In this document: piece after piece, positions 8,932 through 17,481 of the stretch
Position numbering within the stretch: position 1 is the first letter of the stretch
How the letters are laid out: every line of letters begins with the position of its first letter
NCBI RefSeq assembly: GCF_947487605.1
Contig: NZ_CANKXK010000004.1
Location: forward strand, 62,001 to 126,000
Source: an uncultured Algibacter sp.
Lineage (GTDB): Bacteria; Bacteroidota; Bacteroidia; Flavobacteriales; Flavobacteriaceae
Length of the DNA: 64,000 bases
Direction: 5' to 3'
Notes under the pieces: generated by a model
The model's input: only the letters and a program-made list of their open reading frames with translations
Database searches by the model: none
What the model was told of the DNA's origin: nothing
Position numbers and translations under genes: made by a program

Positions 8932-9893
8932 TGAAAAAAAGTAACACAAAAATAGGTTTAGGGCTAGCGGCTTTGGGACGTCCAGAATATATCAATATAA
9001 GGGAAGATGAATCTATAGATAAAACTGAAGTAGCTTTTAAACAGAACACGCTTTCGGTTTTAGATGAAGCTTATACCCTAGGTATTCGTTATTTTGACAC
9101 GGCACCTTCATATGGAAAAGGTGAGGCATTTTTACAAGAATGGAATGATACCAGAAAACATAAAGATGCTGTTTTAGGAACAAAATGGGGTTACACTTAT
9201 GTAGCTAATTGGGAGTTAGGTTATTCTGGGAAACACGAAATTAAAGAACATTCGTTAGCGAAGTTGCAGGAGCAATGGGAAGAATCAAAAGCACTAATGC
9301 CAAAGCTAAAATATTATCAAGTGCATTCAACTACTTTTGAAAGTGGCATTCTTGAAAACGAAGCTGTTTTAAATCAATTACATCAAATAAAAAAGGCAAC
9401 AGGGTTAAAAATTGGAATCACCACAAGTGGTGAAAATCAAAAAGAGGTGATTGAATCTGCGTTAAGTATAAAAGTTGAAAATAAATCGCTATTTGATAGT
9501 TTTCAAGTAACATTTAATGTGTTTGAACAAGATGCTTTTGAAATTTTGAAAACTGCTTTGTCACAAGAAAAAGTTATCATTATTAAAGAAGCTTTAGCGA
9601 ATGGAAGGGTTTTTATTAATGAAAAATTCAAACATTACAAAAAGGCTTATCAGGTTTTAAATCAGTTAGCAAAAAAGTATCAAGTGGGGGTTGATGCTAT
9701 TGCATTACGTTTTGTGATTGATAATTTACAACCTACTTATGTTTTAAGTGGCGCTTCAAATATAATTCAGCTCAAGGAAAACATGAAGGCTTTAGACTTT
9801 AGTTTTTCGGAAAATGACATTCTTTTATTGAAGAGTTTAAAGGTGTCTGTAAAAGACTATTGGGAGGAACGTAGTGAGTTAAGTTGGAACTAA
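8931..9893 (+). CDS. Aldo/keto reductase
   Basis: This is an NADPH-dependent carbonyl reductase of the aldo/keto reductase superfamily, 320 residues. The TIM-barrel signature IRYFDTAPSYGKGEA supplies the catalytic Asp and Tyr, GTKWGYTY the Lys, and YYQVHSTTF the His. The C-terminal VLSGASNIIQLKENM binds the cofactor phosphate. I chose ATG 8931 because it overlaps the preceding TAA (TAATG). Earlier in-frame codons lie inside the OsmC coding region. It closes the redox operon and could reduce aldehydes formed by lipid peroxidation (inference). Confidence 0.9.
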   Translation: MKKSNTKIGLGLAALGRPEYINIREDESIDKTEVAFKQNTLSVLDEAYTLGIRYFDTAPSYGKGEAFLQEWNDTRKHKDAVLGTKWGYTYVANWELGYSGKHEIKEHSLAKLQEQWEESKALMPKLKYYQVHSTTFESGILENEAVLNQLHQIKKATGLKIGITTSGENQKEVIESALSIKVENKSLFDSFQVTFNVFEQDAFEILKTALSQEKVIIIKEALANGRVFINEKFKHYKKAYQVLNQLAKKYQVGVDAIALRFVIDNLQPTYVLSGASNIIQLKENMKALDFSFSENDILLLKSLKVSVKDYWEERSELSWN

Positions 9894-9937
9894 ATAAATT
9901 TCTAATCATTATCTTTATTGAATTAATCCACCAACCA

Positions 9938-12900
9938 ATGAAATTTCAAAAAAGAGCAATATTAGTCGCCCTTATATTTATACTAAATGCCTGCGCTACA
10001 TATAATCTGCAGTATAAGGATAAGACTGTACAGTCCAATTTTCCAGATAAAACAATTAAGCATTCATTTTATCTCATTGGAGATGCGGGAATAGCAGGAG
10101 ATTCTAAATCTTCTAGCGCTATAACTAGTTTTAAAGCCGAACTTTCAAAAGCTTCTAAAAATAGCACTGTTATTTTTTTAGGTGATAATATTTACCCCAA
10201 GGGCTTACCTAAAAAAGGAGAAGAAGGTCGTGTTCAGGCAGAAAACCAACTCAATACGCAAATTGATGCAGTCAAAGATTTTGAAGGTGAGACAATTTTC
10301 ATTCCTGGAAATCATGATTGGTATAGCAATGGATTAAAAGGTTTAAAACGTCAAGAAAAATATATTGAAGATGCGCTTGGAAAAAACACCTTTTTACCTG
10401 AAGATGGTTGCCCAATTGAAAAAGTTGAGATTGCTAAGAACATTGTTTTGATTATAGTTGATTCAGAATGGTATATGACCAATTGGGATAAACATCCAAC
10501 TATTAATGACGATTGCGATATAAAAACAAGACAAAAGTTTTTTGATGAGTTGGAAGGTGAAATAAAAAAAGCGCGTGGTAAAACCACCATTATAGCGCTT
10601 CATCATCCTATGTTTACAAATGGCTCTCATGGTGGACAATACTCTTTTGGAAGCCATATGTCTCCAATTCCTGTTCTTGGAACTTTAAAGAATTTAATTA
10701 GAAAAACGGGTGGCATAATAACAGTAGATGATCAAAATAAGCGTTACAACGAATTTAGAAAACGTGTTATTACATTGTCTCAAGAGAATGATAAAACAAT
10801 TTTTGTTTCTGGTCACGACCATAACCTGCAATATATTATAGAAGATAATCTACCACAAATTGTAAGTGGATCTGGCTCTAAAACCAACCCTACCAGAAAT
10901 GTAGGTGGTGGTCAATTTTCGTATGGTGCTCCTGGTTATGCTCGATTAGATGTGTTTAAAGATGGATCGTCTCATGTTCGTTTTTATGCTGATGATAAAG
11001 TGGTTTTTCAAACGCAAGTACTTAAAGAAGACGATAAAAAAGTATTTAATACCTATCCAACATCTTACCCAACTAATAAAACCGCTTCAATTTATACAGA
11101 TGATGAAACTACCAAAGGAGGATTATATAAAATGTTCTGGGGAGATCGATATCGTGAAGATTTTAGCACTAAAGTTAGTGCCCCTACTGTAGATTTAGAT
11201 ACTCTATTTGGCGGACTAAGAGTCATTAGAAAAGGAGGCGGTCATCAATCAAAATCATTACGTTTTAAAGATAAGAAGGGACGGGAATATGTTATGCGCG
11301 CATTGCGGAAAAATGCTGTTCAATATTTACAAGCGGTAGCATTTAAGGATCAATATATTGAGGGGCAGTTCAATGATACTTATACAGAAGGGCTGTTGCT
11401 AGATGTCTTTACTGGGGCACACCCGTATGCGCCATTCACTATCGGAAAATTATCTGATGCGGTAGGTGTTTATCACACCAATCCAGTGTTGTATTATGTG
11501 CCTAAACAAAATGCTTTGGGACATTTCGCTAGTGAGTTTGGAGATGAATTATATATGATTGAAGAACGTACAGATTCAGGTCATGGTGATAAAGCAAGTT
11601 TTGGATTTTCAGATGAACTAATTAGTACCGACGATGTCTTAAAAAAGTTAAATAAAGATGAAGATTTTGTGTTAGATGAAGCATCTTATATTCGTGCGCG
11701 CTTATTCGATATGCTCATTGGCGATTGGGATAGACATGAAGACCAATGGCGATGGGCAGAATTTAATGAAGATGAAAAAAAGATATACCGACCTGTACCT
11801 CGTGATCGCGATCAAGCTTTTTCCATTATGGCCGATGGCGCCTTATTGAGTTTAGCAACTAAAATTGTGCCTTCGCTGCGTTTGATGCAAAGCTATGATG
11901 AAGAATTAAAGAGTCCAAAATGGTTTAATTTAGAACCGTACCCTTTAGATATGGCACTTATCAATCAATCAAATAAGCAAGTTTGGGACGCGCAAGTTAC
12001 ACGCATTGTAGAAGGCTTAACGAATAATGTGATAGATGAAGCATTTAAAAATTTTCCGCCAGAAGTGAATCAAAATTCTATTCAAGAAATTAAACGAAAG
12101 CTTATTGGAAGACGTGCAAATCTTCAAAAGATATCCGATGCCTATTACGATCACATTAATAAATACGCAGTTGTTAAAGGAACAAATAAAGATGATTGGT
12201 TCGATATTGAGCGTTTGCCAAATGGTGCTACTAAAGTAAGTGCTTATAGAATAAAGAAAGGAGAAAAAGCAGATATGTTTCATAGTAGAACATATACCTG
12301 CGAGCATACTAAAGAAGTTTGGGTATACGGTTTAGATGATGATGATCGGTTTGAAGTTTTTGGAGTAGGTGATAAACTTATTAAAATACGATTAATAGGT
12401 GGACAAAATAAAGACGTTTACAACATTACAAACGGAAAGAAACTTAAAATTTACGATCATAAATCGAAATCTAACGAATTTGTTACTAACAAAGGGAGTA
12501 AGAAGCTTACAGATAATTACGAAACCAATGTTTACGATTACAAGAAGTTAAAAAATAGCTCAAATCAGTTTGTGCCATCTTTGGGTGCAAATCCAGATGA
12601 TGGATTTAAAATTGGTTTTGTAAACACCATTACTAACTATGGTTTTGAACGTAATCCGTTTAGTTCGCAACATACATTATCTGCAGCTTATTATTTTGCT
12701 ACTAGCGGTTTCGATTTGGGTTATCATGCAGAATTTGCAAATGTTGTTGGACATTGGAATTTAAGTATTGATACTAAATTCACAAGTCCAAATTACGCGG
12801 TTAACTTTTTTGGATTTGGTAACGAAACCATCAATCCAGAAGCCGAAGATGGCGATAATTTCGATTTAGACTATAACCGTGTAAAGCTAAGAACTTTTAA

Positions 12901-13609
12901 AGTATCACCAGCGTTAACCTGCAGAGGTGACTTAGGGTCTACCTTGAGGATAGGACTGTCTTATGAATCGAATGAAGTCGATAAAACATCTGGAAGATTT
13001 GTTGATATGCTGGGAGTCTTACCAACATCTGTATTCGATAAACAAGATTTTTATGGTGTAGATGCCAAGTACCAATATGCAAATTCAGATAATGAGGCTT
13101 TTCCAACGCTGGGGATGTTGTTTGCAATTCAAACAGGATATAAAAATAATGTAAGCACGTCTAAAGGTTTTGGTTATATTATTCCAGAATTGGCCTTCGA
13201 TTATAAACTTATACCAAGCGGACAATTGGTGCTAGCAACCAAACTAAAAGGGCATGTTAATTTGGGTGATGATTTCGAGTTTTATCAAGGTGCCAGTTTA
13301 GGAGCAAACAATGGTTTACGAGGTTATAGAAATGAGCGTTTTGTAGGTAATTCTGCTTTTGTGCAAAGCACAGATGTACGCATAAATCTTCGTCAGGTTA
13401 AAACAGGCCTATTACCACTTAATATAGGTATTTATGGTGGTATAGATTATGGTCGTGTGTGGTTAGATGGCGAAGATTCCGATAAATGGAACAACTCTTT
13501 TGGAGGCGGTATTTTTGCCAATGCCGCAGATATGATAACTCTTAATTTATCAGCATTTAATAGTAATGATGGGTTGCGTTTAGCCTTTAGAATGGGGTTT
13601 GGGTTTTAA
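9938..13609 (+). CDS. Lipoprotein with metallophosphatase, kinase-like and outer-membrane beta-barrel domains
   Basis: This is a 1223-residue surface or periplasmic lipoprotein. The signal ends in a lipobox (ILNAC). Residues about 40-330 form a calcineurin-like metallophosphatase with GDAG, GDNIYP, GNHDWY, HHPMF and GHDHN. Residues about 420-700 look like an atypical protein-kinase fold: a Gly-rich GKGGGHQSKS-like strand (actual KGGGHQSKS), EYVMRALRK, then GDWDRHEDQW (Asp598) and PRDRDQAFS (Asp625), reminiscent of the HipA/Fam20/CotH class. The last 300 or so residues have alternating aromatic strands and end GFGF, as in BamA/Omp85-type barrels. I chose ATG 9938 because it gives the lipoprotein signal. 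The phosphatase and barrel are secure; the kinase-like call is tentative. Confidence 0.85.
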   Translation: MKFQKRAILVALIFILNACATYNLQYKDKTVQSNFPDKTIKHSFYLIGDAGIAGDSKSSSAITSFKAELSKASKNSTVIFLGDNIYPKGLPKKGEEGRVQAENQLNTQIDAVKDFEGETIFIPGNHDWYSNGLKGLKRQEKYIEDALGKNTFLPEDGCPIEKVEIAKNIVLIIVDSEWYMTNWDKHPTINDDCDIKTRQKFFDELEGEIKKARGKTTIIALHHPMFTNGSHGGQYSFGSHMSPIPVLGTLKNLIRKTGGIITVDDQNKRYNEFRKRVITLSQENDKTIFVSGHDHNLQYIIEDNLPQIVSGSGSKTNPTRNVGGGQFSYGAPGYARLDVFKDGSSHVRFYADDKVVFQTQVLKEDDKKVFNTYPTSYPTNKTASIYTDDETTKGGLYKMFWGDRYREDFSTKVSAPTVDLDTLFGGLRVIRKGGGHQSKSLRFKDKKGREYVMRALRKNAVQYLQAVAFKDQYIEGQFNDTYTEGLLLDVFTGAHPYAPFTIGKLSDAVGVYHTNPVLYYVPKQNALGHFASEFGDELYMIEERTDSGHGDKASFGFSDELISTDDVLKKLNKDEDFVLDEASYIRARLFDMLIGDWDRHEDQWRWAEFNEDEKKIYRPVPRDRDQAFSIMADGALLSLATKIVPSLRLMQSYDEELKSPKWFNLEPYPLDMALINQSNKQVWDAQVTRIVEGLTNNVIDEAFKNFPPEVNQNSIQEIKRKLIGRRANLQKISDAYYDHINKYAVVKGTNKDDWFDIERLPNGATKVSAYRIKKGEKADMFHSRTYTCEHTKEVWVYGLDDDDRFEVFGVGDKLIKIRLIGGQNKDVYNITNGKKLKIYDHKSKSNEFVTNKGSKKLTDNYETNVYDYKKLKNSSNQFVPSLGANPDDGFKIGFVNTITNYGFERNPFSSQHTLSAAYYFATSGFDLGYHAEFANVVGHWNLSIDTKFTSPNYAVNFFGFGNETINPEAEDGDNFDLDYNRVKLRTFKVSPALTCRGDLGSTLRIGLSYESNEVDKTSGRFVDMLGVLPTSVFDKQDFYGVDAKYQYANSDNEAFPTLGMLFAIQTGYKNNVSTSKGFGYIIPELAFDYKLIPSGQLVLATKLKGHVNLGDDFEFYQGASLGANNGLRGYRNERFVGNSAFVQSTDVRINLRQVKTGLLPLNIGIYGGIDYGRVWLDGEDSDKWNNSFGGGIFANAADMITLNLSAFNSNDGLRLAFRMGFGF

Positions 13610-13630
13610 AAAAAGCTTCGTAATATTCAA

Positions 13631-14422
13631 CTACAGTTTAAACTCATACAAATTCCCACCATCGCCTTTGGTTTTTTCATCAGTAATATAAACTGTTTTG
13701 GCATCCTTAAAGCAAATGCCTTCTTTTTGAGAATTATGGTCGAATTTTAATTCTTGTATGTTGCCTTTAAAGAAATTATCATCTTTAAACCCTGTAATTT
13801 CCCACAGTTTGTTATGATTTAAGAGGACTATGGTTTTACCATTATCGCTTATAGCTGCCGAGGTAATTCTATGGTTCTTACCTTCTAAGTTAAATTTTTT
13901 AAGTAACGTTGCTTTGTGTAATCCAATTTCATTGGGTACTTTAAAAACCATACTCGATTTGTTTTCTTTACTAAACAGGTAGAAAAAATCTTTGTAAAGA
14001 AAAAAGCTTTCAAAATCTTTTGGTTTAACGCCTTTTGGTAAAACAAAATTTATACGTTCTGCGTTGGTTTTATTTGCCTTCAAATCCGAAACTTTATAAA
14101 TGGTGAAATCGTCTCTATTTTTACTATTGTTGCCAAAGTCGCCAATGTAGAGATTTCCTTGTTTGTCGGAGGTTAAATCTTCCCAATCAATATTACTGGA
14201 ATTACTAATATCTACATCTTTTACAATGTTTCCTTTTAAATCTAAACCGTAAATATTGTTTTTGTTTCCAGAATCTTCAATCGTCCAAAGTAAGTTGGAA
14301 TTCTCAACTTTTTCAATAGCAGAAGCTTCTTTTAAACTAGATGGTAAATCGGCGATAACATGCAATTTTCTAGTGCCGCAACTAGAAATAATTAAAAAAA
14401 ATAGTGATAGAATTTTATTCAT
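13631..14422 (-). CDS. SdiA-regulated-like beta-propeller lipoprotein
   Basis: The 263-residue lipoprotein begins MNKILSLFFLIISSC with a lipobox Cys at 15. Repeated blade-like motifs (LLWTIEDSGNKNNIYGLD, NIDWEDLTSDKQGNLYIGDFG, KEGICFKDAKTVYITDE) fit the SdiA-regulated/YjiK-type propeller family, whose function is unknown. A TTG 9 nt upstream could also start translation, but ATG 14422 gives a normal signal peptide. It is convergent with the phosphatase lipoprotein and divergent from the phosphodiesterase. Confidence 0.75.
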   Translation of the reverse strand: MNKILSLFFLIISSCGTRKLHVIADLPSSLKEASAIEKVENSNLLWTIEDSGNKNNIYGLDLKGNIVKDVDISNSSNIDWEDLTSDKQGNLYIGDFGNNSKNRDDFTIYKVSDLKANKTNAERINFVLPKGVKPKDFESFFLYKDFFYLFSKENKSSMVFKVPNEIGLHKATLLKKFNLEGKNHRITSAAISDNGKTIVLLNHNKLWEITGFKDDNFFKGNIQELKFDHNSQKEGICFKDAKTVYITDEKTKGDGGNLYEFKL

Positions 14423-14488
14423 TTTAGGCAATCAAATTTTATAGTGCTAAATTTACACAGATAATATTTACTTTTTTATAATTCATAA

Positions 14489-15175
14489 ATGAATTTACCT
14501 GTTTTAAAAATTGGCCACAGAGGCGTAAAAGGGCACGTTGCAGAGAACACTTTAGCATCCATAAAAAAAGCTTTACAATTAGGTGTTGATGGCATCGAGA
14601 TTGATGTACATCGCTGTGCTTCAGGAGAGTTAGTTGTTTTTCATGATTTTACTTTAGATAGAATGACCGATGGAACTGGAGAAATTTCAAAATTTACCTA
14701 TAGAGAATTAAAGAAATTGAAGACAAAAGGGAATTATGAAATCCCCACTTTAGCACAAGTTTTAACTTTAGTTGAAAACAAATGTTTGCTTAATGTTGAA
14801 TTAAAAGGCCATGGTACAGCAAAGGAAGCCGCTAGAATACTAACTTTTTATGTAGAAAAAAAAGGATGGGATTATAGCAATTTGCTAGTTTCCAGTTTTG
14901 AAAAAGACTTATTAGAAGCGGTTTTTAGCATAAACAAGAACATACCTCTTGGAGTACTAACAGATAGTAGTATAGAGCGTGCCGTTACCTTTGCAAAAAA
15001 GGTTAACGCAGTTGCTATTCATCCAGATTATACCATGCTTACAGCAGAAATTGTAGAAGAACTAAAACAAAATTACAAGGTGTTTGCTTTTACAGTCAAT
15101 AATTTAAAACCCTTGGCACGAATTAAATCGTATGGTGTAGACGGTATTATCTCCGATTACCCAGATAGAATATGA
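14489..15175 (+). CDS. Glycerophosphodiester phosphodiesterase
   Basis: It hydrolyses glycerophosphodiesters to glycerol 3-phosphate and an alcohol. The 228 residues contain the GDPD signature: IGHRGVKGHVAENT (catalytic His-Arg and metal-binding Glu), GVDGIEIDVHR (Glu and Asp metal ligands) and VVFHDFTLDRMTDGTG (second catalytic His). The C-terminal TVNN and DGIISDYPD motifs are typical. There is no signal peptide, so it is a cytoplasmic UgpQ-like form. It overlaps the flavoprotein gene by 4 bp (ATGA), so the two are co-translated. Confidence 0.93.
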   Translation: MNLPVLKIGHRGVKGHVAENTLASIKKALQLGVDGIEIDVHRCASGELVVFHDFTLDRMTDGTGEISKFTYRELKKLKTKGNYEIPTLAQVLTLVENKCLLNVELKGHGTAKEAARILTFYVEKKGWDYSNLLVSSFEKDLLEAVFSINKNIPLGVLTDSSIERAVTFAKKVNAVAIHPDYTMLTAEIVEELKQNYKVFAFTVNNLKPLARIKSYGVDGIISDYPDRI

Positions 15176-16395
15176 TTCGTAAAGATGTCATCATTATTGG
15201 TGGTGGGGCAGCAGGTTTCTTTGCTGCAATTAATATCGCTGAGCAAAACCCTAGTTTAAAAGTTGCGATTCTGGAACGCGGAAAAGAAGGATTAACCAAA
15301 GTAAAAATATCTGGTGGCGGTCGTTGTAATGTAACACATGCCGAATTTATTCCGCAAGAATTAATTTTGAATTATCCGCGGGGCGAAAAAGAATTGTTAG
15401 GTCCTTTTCATCAATTTATGACAGGAGATACCATTGAATGGTTTGAAAAACGAGGCGTTGCTTTGAAGATTGAAGATGATGGTAGAATGTTTCCTGTTTC
15501 TAATTCATCTCAAACCATTATCGATTGTTTTTTAAGTGAAGCTGAAAAATACGGAGTTGAAGTGCTATATAATCATTCCGTTAGAACGGTTGAGAAACCT
15601 GATAGCATTTTTAAAATTGAAACAACACAAGGCGACTTTTCTTCTGAAAAACTTTTGGTAGCCACAGGAAGCAACCCTAAAATCTGGAATATTCTGGAAC
15701 ATTTAGGGCATACTATTTCTCAACCCGTGCCTTCTTTGTTTACATTTAATATTCAAGATAATCGAATTAAAGACATTCCAGGAGTTGTAGCAAAAAATAT
15801 TGAAGTTCAAGTTTTAGACACCAATTTATGGAGCGAAGGACCGTTGCTAATTACACATTGGGGAATGAGTGCACCATCGATTTTAAAACTGTCAGCATTT
15901 GGAGCCTTAGAATTAGCAAATAGAGATTACAAGTTTGAAATAGAAATTAATTTTATCAAGCAGTCTTTTGAAAACTGTATGGAAACCTTAAAAGCATTAA
16001 AACAAGATTTAGCTAAAAAAACGGTTTATAAATCTACACAATTCGATTTACCGAAAAGACTTTGGCATAAATTGGTTATAGCATCTAGTATGCATGAGGA
16101 CACCAGATGGGCAGATTTAAATAAAACACAATTAGAAAATTTAGCCAATCAACTTACCCAAGCCGTTTTTAGTGTGGATGGGAAGAGTACTTTTAAGGAA
16201 GAGTTTGTAACTGCTGGAGGTGTGAATCTTAAGGAGGTTAATTTTAAAACTTTTGAAAGCAAGAAAATTGAAAACTTATATTTTGCAGGCGAAGTTTTAA
16301 ATATTGATGCCGTTACAGGCGGATTTAATTTTCAAAATGCTTGGACAGGTGCTTATATTGCAGCTAAAAATATCTCACAACAGTTTGCCCTCTAA
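15172..16395 (+). CDS. HI0933/BaiN-family FAD-dependent oxidoreductase
   Basis: The 407-residue flavoprotein has an N-terminal dinucleotide-binding motif (VIIIGGGAAGFFAAINIA), the family signature KISGGGRCNVTHA at about 45-57, and a C-terminal FAD motif (TGGFNFQNAWTGAYIA). The family holds YhiN/BaiN-like enzymes, and the substrate of most members is unknown. Its last codons (KNISQQFAL) lie within a direct repeat whose second copy is at 16872-16925 and could encode KNISQQFPL. The 3' end of this gene was therefore duplicated when the adjoining DUF559 cassette arrived. Confidence 0.9.
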   Translation: MIRKDVIIIGGGAAGFFAAINIAEQNPSLKVAILERGKEGLTKVKISGGGRCNVTHAEFIPQELILNYPRGEKELLGPFHQFMTGDTIEWFEKRGVALKIEDDGRMFPVSNSSQTIIDCFLSEAEKYGVEVLYNHSVRTVEKPDSIFKIETTQGDFSSEKLLVATGSNPKIWNILEHLGHTISQPVPSLFTFNIQDNRIKDIPGVVAKNIEVQVLDTNLWSEGPLLITHWGMSAPSILKLSAFGALELANRDYKFEIEINFIKQSFENCMETLKALKQDLAKKTVYKSTQFDLPKRLWHKLVIASSMHEDTRWADLNKTQLENLANQLTQAVFSVDGKSTFKEEFVTAGGVNLKEVNFKTFESKKIENLYFAGEVLNIDAVTGGFNFQNAWTGAYIAAKNISQQFAL

Positions 16396-16419
16396 AAAGA
16401 GGGGATTAAGGGGGTGTGT
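16366..16419 (+). repeat. Direct repeat, left copy, flanking DUF559 gene
   Basis: This 54-bp segment contains the last codons of the flavoprotein gene and the hyphenated sequence CCTCTAAAAAGAGGGGATTA followed by a G-run and TGTG. It aligns with 16872-16925 almost base for base, and its second half is also present in inverse orientation at 16803-16837. It marks the left edge of the DUF559 cassette. Confidence 0.8.
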
Positions 16420-16432
16420 CGAAAGAACAAAT

Positions 16433-16831
16433 ATGAAAATCTACTACAATCCAAAACTTAAGGAACTAGCAAGACAACTTCGAAACAGTTCCACCAAATC
16501 GGAGATAAAACTTTGGACGTATTTAAGGAGAGACCAAATGCATGGTTACGATTTTCATCGGCAGAAGCCAATTGATGAATATATTGTTGATTTCTTTTGT
16601 AATAAACTACAATTAGTGATTGAATGCGATGGTTATTCTCATGAAATACAAGAGGTTTATGAAAAGGATTTGAAAAAAACGAAGCGTTTAAATGAATTAG
16701 GTATTTATGTTTTGAGGTTTTCAGATTTCCAAATAATGAATGATGTTGATAATGTAATTAGAGCTATTGAAGATTATATTTTTAGATTTGAAGCAAATGA
16801 TTTTACACCTCCCTTACTCCCTCCTTGTTAG
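16433..16831 (+). CDS. DUF559 endonuclease-like protein
   Basis: The 132-residue protein is related to the very-short-patch-repair/DUF559 nuclease fold. It shows the family pattern LWTYLRRDQMHGYDFHRQ, then PIDEYIVDFFC and LQLVIECDGYSHE, in which the spaced Asp and Glu/Asp residues form a PD-(D/E)xK-like site. Such genes occur as short cassettes scattered in Bacteroidota genomes. The last residues (TPPLLPPC) are encoded by the inverted repeat at 16803-16837. Earlier in-frame codons lie within the flavoprotein gene and the left repeat, so ATG 16433 is the likely start. Function is unproven. Confidence 0.85.
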   Translation: MKIYYNPKLKELARQLRNSSTKSEIKLWTYLRRDQMHGYDFHRQKPIDEYIVDFFCNKLQLVIECDGYSHEIQEVYEKDLKKTKRLNELGIYVLRFSDFQIMNDVDNVIRAIEDYIFRFEANDFTPPLLPPC

Positions 16832-16837
16832 GAGGGA
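16803..16837 (-). repeat. Inverted copy of the cassette repeat
   Basis: Read on the minus strand, this gives TCCCTCCTAACAAGGAGGGA followed by GTAAGGGAGG, matching the direct copies at 16366-16419 and 16872-16925. It contains the self-complementary core CCTCCTTGTTAGGAGG and overlaps the end of the DUF559 gene, so the cassette is bounded by an inverted pair. Confidence 0.75.
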
Positions 16838-16871
16838 AACATATATTTTTTTAAATGAAAAATTAAAATTT

Positions 16872-16925
16872 AAAGAATATCTCACAACAGTTTCCTCTCT
16901 AACAAGAGGGGAGTAAGGGGTGTGT
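16872..16925 (+). repeat. Direct repeat, right copy
   Basis: The segment repeats the end of the flavoprotein gene (AATATCTCACAACAGTTT) plus the CTCTAACAAGAGGGGAGTAA motif. It lies just before the DUF1697 gene and was probably the original junction with the flavoprotein gene before the cassette inserted. Confidence 0.8.
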
Positions 16926-16942
16926 ATTTAAAAGATAAAAAG

Positions 16943-17476
16943 ATGAACACATATATCGCACTTTTAAGAGGTATAAATGTAAGTGGGCAAAAGAAAATAC
17001 CAATGGCTGATCTGCGTGTGGTTCTGGCTGAAATCGGATTGAAAGATGTTCAGACTTATATTCAAAGTGGGAATGTAATATTTGAATCTTCCCAGAGTGA
17101 TAAATTAAAATTACAATCTAAAATTCATAATGCAATCAAATCTCATTTTGGCTTTGAAGTCCCTATTTTAGTTAAAACACCTCTTGAATTACAGCAAATA
17201 TTTGATAACTCTCCGTTTCCAGAAGAAAGTAAAATAAACAGTTATTTTATGATGCTGTATACCATTCCAGATAAGGTTTTAGTTGATGAGGTAAATAAAA
17301 TATCATACCCAAATGAAGAATTTAAAATAGCAAATAGTTGTGTTTATTTTTATAGTTCGGTAGGTTATGGAAAAGCTAAACTTGGTAATAATTTTTTCGA
17401 AAGAAAATTAAAAGTTACCGCAACGGCAAGAAACTATAAAACAATGCTAAAGTTATTATCTTTGTCGGCAGAATAA
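16943..17476 (+). CDS. DUF1697 family protein
   Basis: The 177-residue protein begins MNTYIALLRGINVSGQKKIP, the hallmark of DUF1697, followed by VQTYIQSGNVIFES and a C-terminal RNYKTMLKL. The family is common in bacteria and has no established function. A GTG at 16922 would add seven residues, but it overlaps the repeat, and ATG 16943 agrees with the usual start of the family. It ends 5 bp before mvaD, so the two may be co-transcribed. Confidence 0.9.
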   Translation: MNTYIALLRGINVSGQKKIPMADLRVVLAEIGLKDVQTYIQSGNVIFESSQSDKLKLQSKIHNAIKSHFGFEVPILVKTPLELQQIFDNSPFPEESKINSYFMMLYTIPDKVLVDEVNKISYPNEEFKIANSCVYFYSSVGYGKAKLGNNFFERKLKVTATARNYKTMLKLLSLSAE

Positions 17477-17481
17477 TTAGT

